A stretch of 64,000 nt of DNA from Oceanimonas pelagia (GCF_030849025.1 NZ_CP118224.1:1348001-1412000); one strand, 5' to 3'. Shown: positions 45,419 through 54,310, counted from the stretch's first letter. Numbers and translations are program-made. Notes: generated from the letters alone by a model not told the origin.

Positions 45419-45638
45419 GCATGGCCAAAAAGCCGGCTGCGTCAAAAAAACGTAACCGATGATCCCTGCCCGGGGGGAGCCATCGTCAGGGAATGACCGA
45501 ATATCCGCCATTCGCACCGGCAGAGCCGCTTGTCGGTAAAAAGCGCCTTCGTTTTTATGGCAATATGGCCGCCTTAATCCATATGGAGCCCCGTTTCACC
45601 GGGGCACAGATGCGGAATCCTGCTCGGGAAGGTGGCTG

Positions 45639-48600
45639 GTGAGTGATGTATTACTGATGTCCCTGCAACGCGGACATCACCGGGAGGTGATCAAGGGCTG
45701 CTGCTGGATTGTCCTGCTGGCGCTGATCATGGGCTTGTCCCAGTGGTTGCCCCTGTTTCGGCGTGTCGAGTTCCTGATCGGCTATGTGCCGCTGAACATC
45801 ATTTTCGAGATTTCGGCCTTCGCCATTGCCATGATGATTTTTGGCATGGCCTGGGTGACCCAGCGCTACCGGCCATCGCTGCAGACCCTGGTGATCGGCG
45901 TCGGGTTTCTGGGCATTGGCCTGCTGGACCTTTCCCATGTGCTGTCCTATCGGGTGCTGCCAGACTTTGTGACCGCCAATACGCCGGAGAAAGCGATCAA
46001 TTTCTGGCTGGCGGCGCGCACCCTTACCGCCGCCATTCTGCTTTATGTGGCCTTTTTGCCTGCCCTGATGGAAAAACGGACCCGACCCCACCAGCGCAGG
46101 GGGCTGCTGCTGCTGATGCTGGCCCTGGTGGCGCTGGTGCATGTCTGGTTTCTGCTGTTTCCCGGCCATGTGCCCGACACCTATGTGGTGGGGCAAGGGC
46201 TGACCGATTTCAAGGTGCACTTTGAGTATGGAATTATCGGTGCCCATGTGCTGGCGGCACTGGGGATGGCCAATCGTTACCGCAGCGAAGGATTTGTCAG
46301 CCATCTGTATCTGGCCGTGTCTGCCATCATCATGGCCATGGCCGAGCATTTTTTTACTATTTACGTCGATTTTACCGACGTCAACAACATACTGGGCCAC
46401 CTTTACAAAATCATTACCTTTGGCTTTCTGTACCGGGCGCTGTTCCGGGAGATGGTGTACGAGCCCTATCAGTACCTGCGTGATACCCGCTCCCGGTTGC
46501 AGGCTACCATGGAGGCACTGCCCGACTCCCTGCTGGAGGTGACCCGGCAGGGGGACATTCTGTCGGTGCATGCCGGTGGCGTCAGCCATCCGCTTCCGGC
46601 CCGGCGGCTGCGGCCCAACACCAATGTACGTGACTGGTTGTCGGTGCCGGCCGCGGCGGTATTTTTTGACGCCCTGCACACCTCCGCCCGGAAAGGCGTG
46701 GCCCATGACATTCGCATTCAGGCGGACACGGAAACCGGCCCTTGCCATCTGAGCCTGTCGGTTTCCACCAAGCAAAATGAAGGTGCCGGCAGCTTTCTGG
46801 TGCTGTTTCGCGATATCAGCCAGCAGGCGGCAAACGAGCGGCGCATTCTGCATGAAACCCACTTGAACAGTGCCCTGTTGTTGCTCAATAACCTGGCCCT
46901 GGAGCGCAATGAGCCACAGTTGCTGGCGCGTGCTGCGGAGCAGGCGGCCCGGCTCACCGCCAGTGGCGGGGCGCTGATCCACCTGGGGGCCTACCGGGGC
47001 GGCCTGCTTGAGAGCCCTGTCGAGTATGGGGCGCAGGGATTTCAGCGGACATGGCACGGCACGCCACCCTGGCAGCAGGCCGCCGACAGCGGGCAGCCGG
47101 TTGACTGGCACGAACAGGGTGGTGGCATCAGCCTGCCGGTGCAGAGCCAGGGTGACACCTGCCTGGTGATCAGCGTGTTCGGCAACCGCGGCGGTTACGG
47201 CGAGCAGGAGCGGGACACCCTTCACATGCTGGCCAGCACCCTGTGGAGCCGGCTCAGTCAGTGTCGGCAGCACCGCACCATTCAGTTGCTGTCAAAGGCG
47301 CTGGAGCAAAATCCCTACCCGGTCATCATTACCGACGCCGAAGTGCGCATTCAGTATGTGAACCGGGCCTTTACCCGGGTCAGCGGCTATGCCGCCGAGG
47401 AAGTGATGGGACGCAATCCGAAAATGCTGAAATCGGGCAAGACCGACCGCAAGGTATATGCCGATATGTGGACCACTCTTCACCGGGGTCAGCCGTGGCG
47501 GGGGGAGCTGATTAACCGTTGCCGCAACGGCAGCCTGTATGTGGAAAGCGCCTCCATCTACCCCATCAGTGACGAGACCGGCAGGGTGATCAATTATGTG
47601 GCCCACAAGGAAGACATTACCCAACACCGGGAAAACGAGGAGCGGCTGCGTCAGCTGTCCCAGTTCGATCAGCTTACCGGAGTGCTTAACAAGCATGCCT
47701 TTGAACAGCAGCTGATGCAGCAGATGGCCCGGGCCCGCGGCCGGGGTGAGGGGTTGTCGTTGCTGTGGCTGGACCTGGACAATTTCAAATCGGTCAATGA
47801 CACCCTGGGCTATGTGGCCGGCGACGAACTGCTGGTGGAGATTTCCAACCGCCTGAGAAACCAGCTGGCCCCGGGCAGCCTGATCGGCCGGCCCGAGGGC
47901 GACAGTTTTGTACTGGCGGTGGAGGGCAATGAACAGGAAGCGGTGGCCCTGCTGGCCGAACGGCTCCTGTTGCATGTACAGGAGCCGGTGATCCTGCACG
48001 ACAATTCCCTGTCGCTCAGCACCTCCCTTGGCATCGCCACCTTTCCCCACGACGGCGGCAATGCCGTGGAACTGTTCAAGGCGGCGGAGCTGGCCATGTA
48101 CAAGGTCAAGCAGGACGGGCGCAACGGCCTGCGCTTTTATGCGCCGGAAATGCAAAAACACAGCGAGCGGGCGCTGGCGCTGGCCACGGCCCTGAAAAAT
48201 GCCATTGCCAACAACGAGCTGGCGCTGGTTTTTCAGCCCCAGCTGGACTTGCAGCATCATTGCCTGATCGGCGCCGAGGCCCTGTTGCGCTGGCGCCATG
48301 CCGAGTGGGGGGTTGTGTCGCCGGCCGAGTTTATTCCCCTGGCGGAGCAGAACGGCCTGATCGTGAGCATTGGCTGGTGGATCATCGACCGGGTGCTGGA
48401 GCAGCTGGCGGCCCTGCAGCGAGCGGGCAGGGCGGAGCTGTCCATTGCGGTGAACGTATCGGCGGTGCAGCTGGTGCAGCCGGACTTTGTGACCGAACTG
48501 CAGGCCCGGGTTGCGGCCAGCGGTGTGCCCGCCGGGGCCCTCGACCTGGAGCTGACCGAGTCGGTGGCCATGGTTAACCCGGAAGAAACCGGCGAGAAAA

Positions 48601-48932
48601 TCGCCCGCCTCAGCGCCGCCGGGTTCCGCATTTCCATTGACGACTTCGGTACCGGCTATTCCTCCATGAGCTATCTCAAGCGTTTTTCGGTGGACAAGAT
48701 CGACAAGTCCTTTATCGACGAGGTCACTCACAACCACGAAGACAAAACCATCGTCAATGCCATTATCCACATGGCCCGCAACCTGGGCATGACCACCATT
48801 GCCGAAGGGGTGGAAACCGAGGAGCAGCGGAATACCCTGCAACGCAAGGGCTGCGATGCCATTCAGGGCTACTGGTACAGCCGCCCGCTGCCGCCGGAAG
48901 AGTTTGCGGCCTTTGTGGCGGCGCACCGGTAA
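45639..48932 (+). CDS. MASE3-PAS-GAF-PAS-GGDEF-EAL cyclic-di-GMP phosphodiesterase
   Basis: 1097 residues starting at GTG 45639 (GGAAGG upstream; ATG 45657 possible). An N-terminal MASE3 membrane sensor (about 20-275, seven to eight helices; FWLAARTLTAAILLYVAF, NNILGHLYKIITFGFLYRA) is followed by a PAS-like region (about 285-400), a GAF-like region (about 410-540), a PAS/PAC (about 555-670, ITDAEVRIQYVNRAFTRVSGY), a GGDEF domain whose signature is degenerate (PEGDSF in place of GGDEF) and an EAL domain with intact EALLRWR, ELTES and DDFGTGYSSMSYL. It should degrade cyclic-di-GMP; synthase activity is unlikely. Confidence 0.92.
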   Translation: MSDVLLMSLQRGHHREVIKGCCWIVLLALIMGLSQWLPLFRRVEFLIGYVPLNIIFEISAFAIAMMIFGMAWVTQRYRPSLQTLVIGVGFLGIGLLDLSHVLSYRVLPDFVTANTPEKAINFWLAARTLTAAILLYVAFLPALMEKRTRPHQRRGLLLLMLALVALVHVWFLLFPGHVPDTYVVGQGLTDFKVHFEYGIIGAHVLAALGMANRYRSEGFVSHLYLAVSAIIMAMAEHFFTIYVDFTDVNNILGHLYKIITFGFLYRALFREMVYEPYQYLRDTRSRLQATMEALPDSLLEVTRQGDILSVHAGGVSHPLPARRLRPNTNVRDWLSVPAAAVFFDALHTSARKGVAHDIRIQADTETGPCHLSLSVSTKQNEGAGSFLVLFRDISQQAANERRILHETHLNSALLLLNNLALERNEPQLLARAAEQAARLTASGGALIHLGAYRGGLLESPVEYGAQGFQRTWHGTPPWQQAADSGQPVDWHEQGGGISLPVQSQGDTCLVISVFGNRGGYGEQERDTLHMLASTLWSRLSQCRQHRTIQLLSKALEQNPYPVIITDAEVRIQYVNRAFTRVSGYAAEEVMGRNPKMLKSGKTDRKVYADMWTTLHRGQPWRGELINRCRNGSLYVESASIYPISDETGRVINYVAHKEDITQHRENEERLRQLSQFDQLTGVLNKHAFEQQLMQQMARARGRGEGLSLLWLDLDNFKSVNDTLGYVAGDELLVEISNRLRNQLAPGSLIGRPEGDSFVLAVEGNEQEAVALLAERLLLHVQEPVILHDNSLSLSTSLGIATFPHDGGNAVELFKAAELAMYKVKQDGRNGLRFYAPEMQKHSERALALATALKNAIANNELALVFQPQLDLQHHCLIGAEALLRWRHAEWGVVSPAEFIPLAEQNGLIVSIGWWIIDRVLEQLAALQRAGRAELSIAVNVSAVQLVQPDFVTELQARVAASGVPAGALDLELTESVAMVNPEETGEKIARLSAAGFRISIDDFGTGYSSMSYLKRFSVDKIDKSFIDEVTHNHEDKTIVNAIIHMARNLGMTTIAEGVETEEQRNTLQRKGCDAIQGYWYSRPLPPEEFAAFVAAHR

Positions 48933-48987
48933 TGGAGGGTTTTATCAGTCGTATCAGTCACCTGGAGGCCACAAATATTGTCGGCAT

Positions 48988-49000
48988 GAAACAATGTTTG
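48988..49000 (+). promoter_or_regulatory. PsrA-type operator upstream of the acyl-CoA synthetase
   Basis: GAAAC-AAT-GTTTG matches the PsrA box (G/C)AAAC-N2-4-GTTT(G/C), 45 bases before the ATG. It may place this gene under the PsrA-like repressor at 26013. Confidence 0.55.
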
Positions 49001-49044
49001 CAATACTTGCCATTGTGGCTCACTCATCCGTAACAAGGAATGTT

Positions 49045-50703
49045 ATGAATACTTCCGACCGCACACTGCCGTTGCAAATGCTGTATCACTGGGCCGGGCA
49101 GCGCCCGGATGAAATTTACCTGCGTCAGCCAAGAGAGGATCACTGGCACGAGCACAGCTGGGGCTCGGTGCTGGAAATGGCCGCCCGGCTGGTGGCGGGG
49201 CTGCGCCGGCTTGGCCTGAAGCCGGGAGACAAAATCGCCCTGCTGTCAAAAAACTGCGCCGAGTGGTTTATCTGCGATTTTGCCCTGCAGATGGGGGGCT
49301 ACATCAGTGTGCCCATTTACCCCACCGCCGGCGCCGACACCGTGCGCTATGTGCTGGAGCACAGTGAAAGCCGGGCGCTGTTTATCGGCAAGCTGGATGA
49401 GCCGGCGGCCCAGGAGCCGGGTATTCCCGAGGCGCTGATCCGCCTGGCCATGCCCTATGCCACGCCCATGGAAACCCACCATCACTGGGACAGCCTGCTG
49501 GTGCACGAGCCCGTAAACGAGCGGCCGGTGCCCGCCGCCGACACCCTGATGACCCTGGTGTATACCTCGGGCAGTACCGGCAAGCCCAAGGGGGTGATGA
49601 TCACGCACGGTGCCTATGCCGCCGCCTGTCGCGGCATACTGGAAACCACCGGGCTCAACGCCGAGGACCGGGCCTTTTCCTATTTGCCACTGGCGCACAT
49701 TACCGAGCGGGTGTATGTGCTCGGCGCCAGCCTTTATGCCGGTGCCCAGGTGGGCTTTGCCCACAGCCTGACGACCTTTGTCGATAACGTGAAAACCATT
49801 TCACCCACGGTATTTATTTCGGTGCCGAGGCTCTGGACCAACTTTCGCAGCGGCATTCTGGAAAAGGTGCCCGAGCCAAAACTGAAGCTGTTGCTGCGTA
49901 TTCCGCTGCTGTCTGGGCTGGTCAAGAAGAAAATTCGGGCTGGGCTCGGGCTTGACCAGGCACGCATTCTCGGCTGCGGCTCGGCGCCGGTGGCACCTTC
50001 ACTGCTGCGCTGGTATGAAAGGCTCGATATGCCCATCACCGAGGCCTGGGGCATGACCGAGAACCTGGCCTATTCCACTCTCAACTATCCGTTTCGCTCC
50101 GACAAGATTGGCACCGTGGGCAAGGCCGGGGTCGGGGTGGAGATCCGCATTGCCGACAACGGCGAAATACTGTGCCGCTGCGACGGCATGATGCAGGGCT
50201 ATTACAAGAATGAGGAAGCCACCCGCGAGGCGCTGCGGGATGGCTGGCTGCACACCGGCGATCGGGGCAGGCTGGACGGAGACGGTTACCTCAGCATTAC
50301 CGGCCGGCTCAAGGATGCCTTTAAAACCGCCAAGGGCAAATACGTACTGCCCGTGCCCATAGAAGCCATGCTGATTGAAAACAGCCTGATCGAGCAGGTG
50401 TGCGTGGTGGGCAGCGGCCAGGCCCAGCCCATGGCCCTGGTGCAACTGGCCGAAGGCTGTGCCGGTCAGGACCGGGAGCGGCTGGCAAGTGTCCTGTCGG
50501 CCACCCTGGGGCACATTAACCGCAAGCTGGAGAGCCATCAGCGCCTGGGCGGCATACTGATCATGAAAACGCCCTGGACGGTGGAAAACGACATTCTGAC
50601 GCCCACGCTCAAAATCAAGCGACACCTGCTGGAGCAACAATACGGCGATCTGGATCAGCGCTGGCCGGAGGGCCAGAGCATTGTGTGGGAGCAGGAGCTG
50701 TGA
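49045..50703 (+). CDS. Long-chain acyl-CoA synthetase (AMP-binding family)
   Basis: 552 residues from ATG 49045 (AAGGAA upstream). The adenylation motif YTSGSTGKPKGVMITH, AWGMTENLAYST, DGWLHTGDRG and LKDAFKTAKGKYVLP mark an acyl-activating enzyme of the FadD15/ACSL type, forming acyl-CoA from free fatty acid, ATP and CoA. The chain-length preference is unknown. It follows the EAL gene but has its own upstream region. Confidence 0.88.
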   Translation: MNTSDRTLPLQMLYHWAGQRPDEIYLRQPREDHWHEHSWGSVLEMAARLVAGLRRLGLKPGDKIALLSKNCAEWFICDFALQMGGYISVPIYPTAGADTVRYVLEHSESRALFIGKLDEPAAQEPGIPEALIRLAMPYATPMETHHHWDSLLVHEPVNERPVPAADTLMTLVYTSGSTGKPKGVMITHGAYAAACRGILETTGLNAEDRAFSYLPLAHITERVYVLGASLYAGAQVGFAHSLTTFVDNVKTISPTVFISVPRLWTNFRSGILEKVPEPKLKLLLRIPLLSGLVKKKIRAGLGLDQARILGCGSAPVAPSLLRWYERLDMPITEAWGMTENLAYSTLNYPFRSDKIGTVGKAGVGVEIRIADNGEILCRCDGMMQGYYKNEEATREALRDGWLHTGDRGRLDGDGYLSITGRLKDAFKTAKGKYVLPVPIEAMLIENSLIEQVCVVGSGQAQPMALVQLAEGCAGQDRERLASVLSATLGHINRKLESHQRLGGILIMKTPWTVENDILTPTLKIKRHLLEQQYGDLDQRWPEGQSIVWEQEL

Positions 50704-50823
50704 ATTGATTATTTCAAAAATGGAACAATCACATATTTCGTTTTGCAAAATAACCGCTAATTAACACCGGAAGCCTGTGTTACCGTGTGTTCAGCTTACT
50801 TAGTATCTTTTGTTAGTGGAGTC

Positions 50824-50853
50824 GGGCAGGAATGGATCCTGCCCATTTTTTTG
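50824..50853 (+). terminator. Intrinsic terminator downstream of the acyl-CoA synthetase
   Basis: GGGCAGG / CCTGCCC stem followed by ATTTTTTTG. It lies 120 bases past the stop codon, so the transcript has a long 3' region; an independent small RNA ending here cannot be excluded. Confidence 0.85.
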
Positions 50854-50857
50854 TCCG

Positions 50858-51796
50858 CTATTCCTGCTTTCCGTTCCCGAGTTTGCCTTCGCCGCCCGTG
50901 ACCCAGGTTGAAGCCAGCCGGCTGCGCATGTGCTGATCGATAAACTCGATAAAGGTGTTCAGTCGCACCGGGGCCAGCTCGCGGTTGTGATACACCATGT
51001 GAAAGGGCCGTTTTCCCCCCTGCCAGGCGGGCAGCACCGGCTGCAACAAACCCGCCTCGGTGTAATGGGCCACATAGTGGCGGGGCACGTTGACAATGCC
51101 CAGCCCGCGGATGGCAGCCTTGACCGCCGCCTGCATCTGGTTTACCGACAGGCGCGGCACCGGTTTAAGGTGAAAACGCCGGCCCTGGCTGTCGGTCAGC
51201 TGCCAGTTGCGGTGCGGCCAGCACTGAATGATGTGGTGCTGATCCAGCTCTTCCGGGCTGTGCAGATCGCCTTTTTGCGCCAGGTAGCCGGGGGCGGCAA
51301 ACAGGCCATACTGCACCTCGCCCAGCTGGCGCGAACGCAGGCTGGAGTCGGGCAGTTCGCCGCTGAAAAATACCACATCCAGATCGGTGTCGAGCAGGCT
51401 GGTATAGTCGTTGCTCTGCAGCAGCTCGATGCGAATTTGCGGATACTGCAGGCAGAACTCGGTAATGCCGTCCATCAGAAAGGTGTTGGAGATGGCGATG
51501 GGCGCCGCCACCTTGATCAGGCCACTCATGGTCTGGCTCTGCCCCTGAATATCGCCGGTCACCTGCTCCATTTCACTGAGCAGGGGATGGAGGCGCTCGT
51601 AGTAGCGCCGGCCTTCCTCGGTCAGTTGCAGCTTGCGGGTGGTCCGGCTCAGCAGCTTGCAGCCCAGGGCCTGCTCCAGCGCGGAAATCCGCCGGCTGAG
51701 GGTGGCGGTGGGCATGCCCAGCTGGGTGGCGGCATGGGAAAAGCCGCCCTGTTGCACAACCTTGACGAAAAGATAAAGGGCGTCGAGATGTTTCAT
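50858..51796 (-). CDS. LysR-family transcriptional regulator
   Basis: 312 residues from ATG 51796. Winged helix at the N terminus (FVKVVQQGGFSHAATQLGMPTATLSRRISALE) and a substrate-binding domain (VAAPIAISNTFLMDGITEF). The subgroup resembles CrgA/DhcR-like regulators. No divergent target is apparent; DUF2982 lies upstream on the same strand. Confidence 0.85.
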   Translation of the reverse strand: MKHLDALYLFVKVVQQGGFSHAATQLGMPTATLSRRISALEQALGCKLLSRTTRKLQLTEEGRRYYERLHPLLSEMEQVTGDIQGQSQTMSGLIKVAAPIAISNTFLMDGITEFCLQYPQIRIELLQSNDYTSLLDTDLDVVFFSGELPDSSLRSRQLGEVQYGLFAAPGYLAQKGDLHSPEELDQHHIIQCWPHRNWQLTDSQGRRFHLKPVPRLSVNQMQAAVKAAIRGLGIVNVPRHYVAHYTEAGLLQPVLPAWQGGKRPFHMVYHNRELAPVRLNTFIEFIDQHMRSRLASTWVTGGEGKLGNGKQE

Positions 51797-51851
51797 GGTG
51801 GTGCCGGTCGGGGAGTAAAAGCCAGGCTGCATTGTGCCTGCTTGTGCCGGC

Positions 51852-52544
51852 TCAGGAAAGAGGAGCGGCCCGCTCGGCAAGATAGTGGCGCAGCAACTGT
51901 ACAAAGTCGCGGGTGTCCCGGTCCAGGCTGGACTCGTGCACCAGCAAATCATAACCATAGAGCTCGCGCAGATGGCTCATGCGGTGGCCCAGCATGGCGG
52001 CCAGCCCTTGGTAATGCCGGCCAGCGGCGGAGCGGTAGTGGTTGTCTTCGATCAGCCAGTCATGCAGCCGGCTGCGGTCGATGGCACCATAGCGCACACC
52101 CATGGCAAGCAGCGGCCGCTGCTCGGTCAGCAGGTGTACAATGAGCCTGGGTGTCATCAGCGGCAGAAATTCGTCATAATCCCGTATCTTGATGCCCACA
52201 TAGGGCAACGACACCAGCTCCAGGCCACTGTTTACCCTGGGCTGGTCGATGCGAATGATGTTGTTCCAGTGCAGGCTCCAGCCACCGATGCGGTGGTGAA
52301 AATGCAGGTTGTCTGCGCTCAGTGAAAAGCTGTACACCGGCTCGCGCAGCTTGAGCAGCCCCAGCACCAGGGTGACCACACACACCAGCAGTAAAAACAC
52401 CAGCACCAGCCGGGCGCTGTCTCCCAGCCAGTAAAGCAGGGGCAGCAACATCAGTATGCCGGCGCCGCCGGCCAGGATCAGGGTGGGGCCGTGGCGGCGC
52501 GACATGGGTTCAATGTGCCGGGTTTGCTGCATGTGGCTTTTCAA
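51852..52544 (-). CDS. DUF2982 family membrane protein
   Basis: 230 residues (ATG 52532 is an alternative start). Two transmembrane helices at about 20-65 (TLILAGGAGILMLLPLLYWL, LVLVFLLLVCVVTLVLGLL), then a soluble domain with GGWSLHWNNIIRIDQPRV, SLPYVGIKIRDYDEF and TPRLIVHLLTEQRPLL, the conserved blocks as I recall them for DUF2982 of Vibrio-related bacteria. Function unknown. Confidence 0.65.
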   Translation of the reverse strand: MKSHMQQTRHIEPMSRRHGPTLILAGGAGILMLLPLLYWLGDSARLVLVFLLLVCVVTLVLGLLKLREPVYSFSLSADNLHFHHRIGGWSLHWNNIIRIDQPRVNSGLELVSLPYVGIKIRDYDEFLPLMTPRLIVHLLTEQRPLLAMGVRYGAIDRSRLHDWLIEDNHYRSAAGRHYQGLAAMLGHRMSHLRELYGYDLLVHESSLDRDTRDFVQLLRHYLAERAAPLS

Positions 52545-52598
52545 TTCCCGTGGGTTTCCTTATGGTGATGATACACAGACCGAACGCAAGAGGTGAAC

Positions 52599-53324
52599 AT
52601 GTCAGCCGCCATCGAGGTGATGCGCAACCACAGATCCATTCGCAAGTTTACCGACGAAGCCATTGCCCCCGAACAGCTTCAGGCCATCATGGCCGCCGCC
52701 CAGTCGGCGTCCAGCTCCAGCTTTTTGCAGGCCTCCAGTGTAATACGTATTACCGACAGTGAGCTGCGCCGGCAGGTCATGGTGCTGTGCGGCGAGCAGG
52801 CCTATGTGGCCGGTGCCGCCGAATTCTGGGTGTTCTGCGCCGATTTTCACCGTCACCTGCACTGGGTGCCGCACGCCCGAACCGGCTTTGCCGAACAGTT
52901 GCTGATCGGCGCCATCGACACCGCATTGATGGGACAAAACGCCATCACCGCTGCCGAGTCGCTGGGGCTGGGGGGCGTGTTTATCGGTGCGGTGCGCAAT
53001 CAGCCGCACCGGTTGTGCGAACTGCTGGCGTTGCCTCAGGGGGTGATCCCCCTGTTTGGCCTGTGTCTGGGGCATCCGGCTCAGGATCCCGAGCCCAAGC
53101 CACGGCTGCCGGCTGCGCTGGTGTTTATGGAAAACCGCTACCAGGCCGAGCCGGATGAGGCGAAAATGGCCGAATACGATGCGCAGGTGCGCCGTTACTA
53201 CCAGACCCGCACCGGTGGCAACAAGGACATGACCTGGACCGGGCAAATCGCCGCCACCCTGGCCCGTGAGGCCCGCCCCTTTATGCTTGATTTTCTGCGG
53301 CAGCAGGGCTTCTGTCTGCGCTAG
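52599..53324 (+). CDS. nfsA: Oxygen-insensitive NADPH nitroreductase NfsA family
   Basis: FMN enzyme of the nitroreductase fold. 241 residues from ATG 52599 (AGAGGTG upstream; GTG 52593 possible). MRNHRSIRKFTDE, QSASSSSFLQASSVIRI, GLGGVFIGAVRNQP and FGLCLGHP are NfsA/flavin-reductase blocks; length equals E. coli NfsA (240). Its 3' end overlaps the convergent usp gene by 44 bases. Confidence 0.92.
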   Translation: MSAAIEVMRNHRSIRKFTDEAIAPEQLQAIMAAAQSASSSSFLQASSVIRITDSELRRQVMVLCGEQAYVAGAAEFWVFCADFHRHLHWVPHARTGFAEQLLIGAIDTALMGQNAITAAESLGLGGVFIGAVRNQPHRLCELLALPQGVIPLFGLCLGHPAQDPEPKPRLPAALVFMENRYQAEPDEAKMAEYDAQVRRYYQTRTGGNKDMTWTGQIAATLAREARPFMLDFLRQQGFCLR

Positions 53325-53757
53325 CCTCGTTGTCGAGCTTGACCACCAGCAGGTCACAGTCGCTGATATCAAGAAAGCTGGCGCTGTTGGAAAACAGGTG
53401 CCCCCAGAAGCGGTGATGGGGGCGGTGACCGCAGATGAGCAAATCGGCACCGGCTCGCTTTACCGCCAGGCGCACCGCCTGGCGTACATCGCCACTGGGC
53501 AGGGAAATGCTGCTCACCTGTCGTTGTGCCTCCTGCAGCAGCCGCATCAGCTCGTGGCCGCTTTCCAGCCGAAGCTTCATTTTCAGCTGACGCAGATCCA
53601 TGTTCAGGCTGCCCACATACACTCCGCTCAGATCAGGCTCCACATGTACCAGGTGCAGCTCCGCCTGGTTGCTCTCGGCCAGATCTGCCGCCCGCCTGAG
53701 CAGGGGCTTTTCCCTGTGATTGAGCTCCAGCGCTACCAGAATGTTGCGATAGGGCAT
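53281..53757 (-). CDS. Universal stress protein (UspA domain)
   Basis: 158 residues, one Usp domain: N-terminal YRNILVALEL, central VSSISLPSGDVRQAVRLAVKRAGADLLICGHR and a C-terminal glycine-poor nucleotide region (HHRFWGHLFSNSASFLDISDCDLLVVK). The canonical G-2X-G-9X-G(S/T) ATP motif is only partly kept, so it may be of the non-ATP-binding type. AGGAGG precedes the ATG. Confidence 0.88.
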   Translation of the reverse strand: MPYRNILVALELNHREKPLLRRAADLAESNQAELHLVHVEPDLSGVYVGSLNMDLRQLKMKLRLESGHELMRLLQEAQRQVSSISLPSGDVRQAVRLAVKRAGADLLICGHRPHHRFWGHLFSNSASFLDISDCDLLVVKLDNEASADRSPAAAENQA

Positions 53758-53896
53758 ACACGCCTCCTGCCAGATAATGACCGGGCCTGTTGGCCGGGTG
53801 CGTCATTAGTTCAAAGAATAGAACAAACAGTGTACCGCCAGCGGCTGACACAGGGCAGGAAAACTGTGTTAAAATTCGCCACCCAGGAGGTTCATC

Positions 53897-54097
53897 ATGT
53901 ACGTTGCCGTTATTCTGCTGGCCCTGTTGAGCGGGCTGCTGTTTTACATCGCCGCCCTGCAAAGTGCCTTGCCCCCGCGTCGCTGGGCCATGCTTGGCTG
54001 CCTGTTTGGTCCGGCCGTGCTGCCCATGTTCATGGCGCGCCGGCGCTGGTTGCTGGTGTGTGCCCGGGGAGGGCGTTACGCGCTGTTGCGGGCCTGA
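53897..54097 (+). CDS. Small membrane protein of unknown function (66 aa)
   Basis: 66 residues. Two hydrophobic helices (YVAVILLALLSGLLFYIAAL and WAMLGCLFGPAVLPMFMA) joined by a basic turn, followed by a positively charged tail. AGGAGG lies at good spacing before the ATG. No family recognised. Confidence 0.7.
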   Translation: MYVAVILLALLSGLLFYIAALQSALPPRRWAMLGCLFGPAVLPMFMARRRWLLVCARGGRYALLRA

Positions 54098-54138
54098 TTG
54101 ATCCCGCTCAAGCCTTCTGTTCACCTTGTTGCTACACT
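54098..54138 (+). promoter_or_regulatory. FNR-like class II promoter before the TIGR02808-type gene
   Basis: TTGAT-CCCG-CTCAA (54098-54111, one mismatch to the FNR box) lies 28.5 bases from its centre to a -10-like TACACT (54133-54138), close to ideal class II spacing. Transcription would start near 54145, just before the small gene at 54169. Confidence 0.5.
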
Positions 54139-54168
54139 CGCTGACGTGGTGTTGTTTGGAGCGGAATT

Positions 54169-54303
54169 ATGAGTGCATTGGAAAAACTGGTGTGGAACGT
54201 GCTGGGTTATGCCGCCATGCCGTTAATCTTTCTGTTTGGTTTTATTGCGGTGTCGGTGGCGGCCTGCCTGATACTCATGTGGCTTGACAAGCGCCGGGGA
54301 TGA
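54169..54303 (+). CDS. TIGR02808-type short membrane protein (44 aa)
   Basis: 44 residues, beginning MSALEKLVWNVLGYAAMPLI and ending LDKRRG. A single hydrophobic helix spans most of it. The start pattern (short acidic helix, VLGYAAMP) is that of the TIGR02808 family of short gammaproteobacterial proteins as I recall it. TTTGGAG precedes the ATG. Function unknown; the FNR-like box upstream suggests an anaerobic role. Confidence 0.65.
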   Translation: MSALEKLVWNVLGYAAMPLIFLFGFIAVSVAACLILMWLDKRRG

Positions 54304-54310
54304 GCCTTTG

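Noticed and set aside
45203-45517. Open frames of 73-104 codons on the minus strand after tRNA-Ser
   Set aside because: No RBS and no plausible protein features; they overlap the better-supported microprotein.
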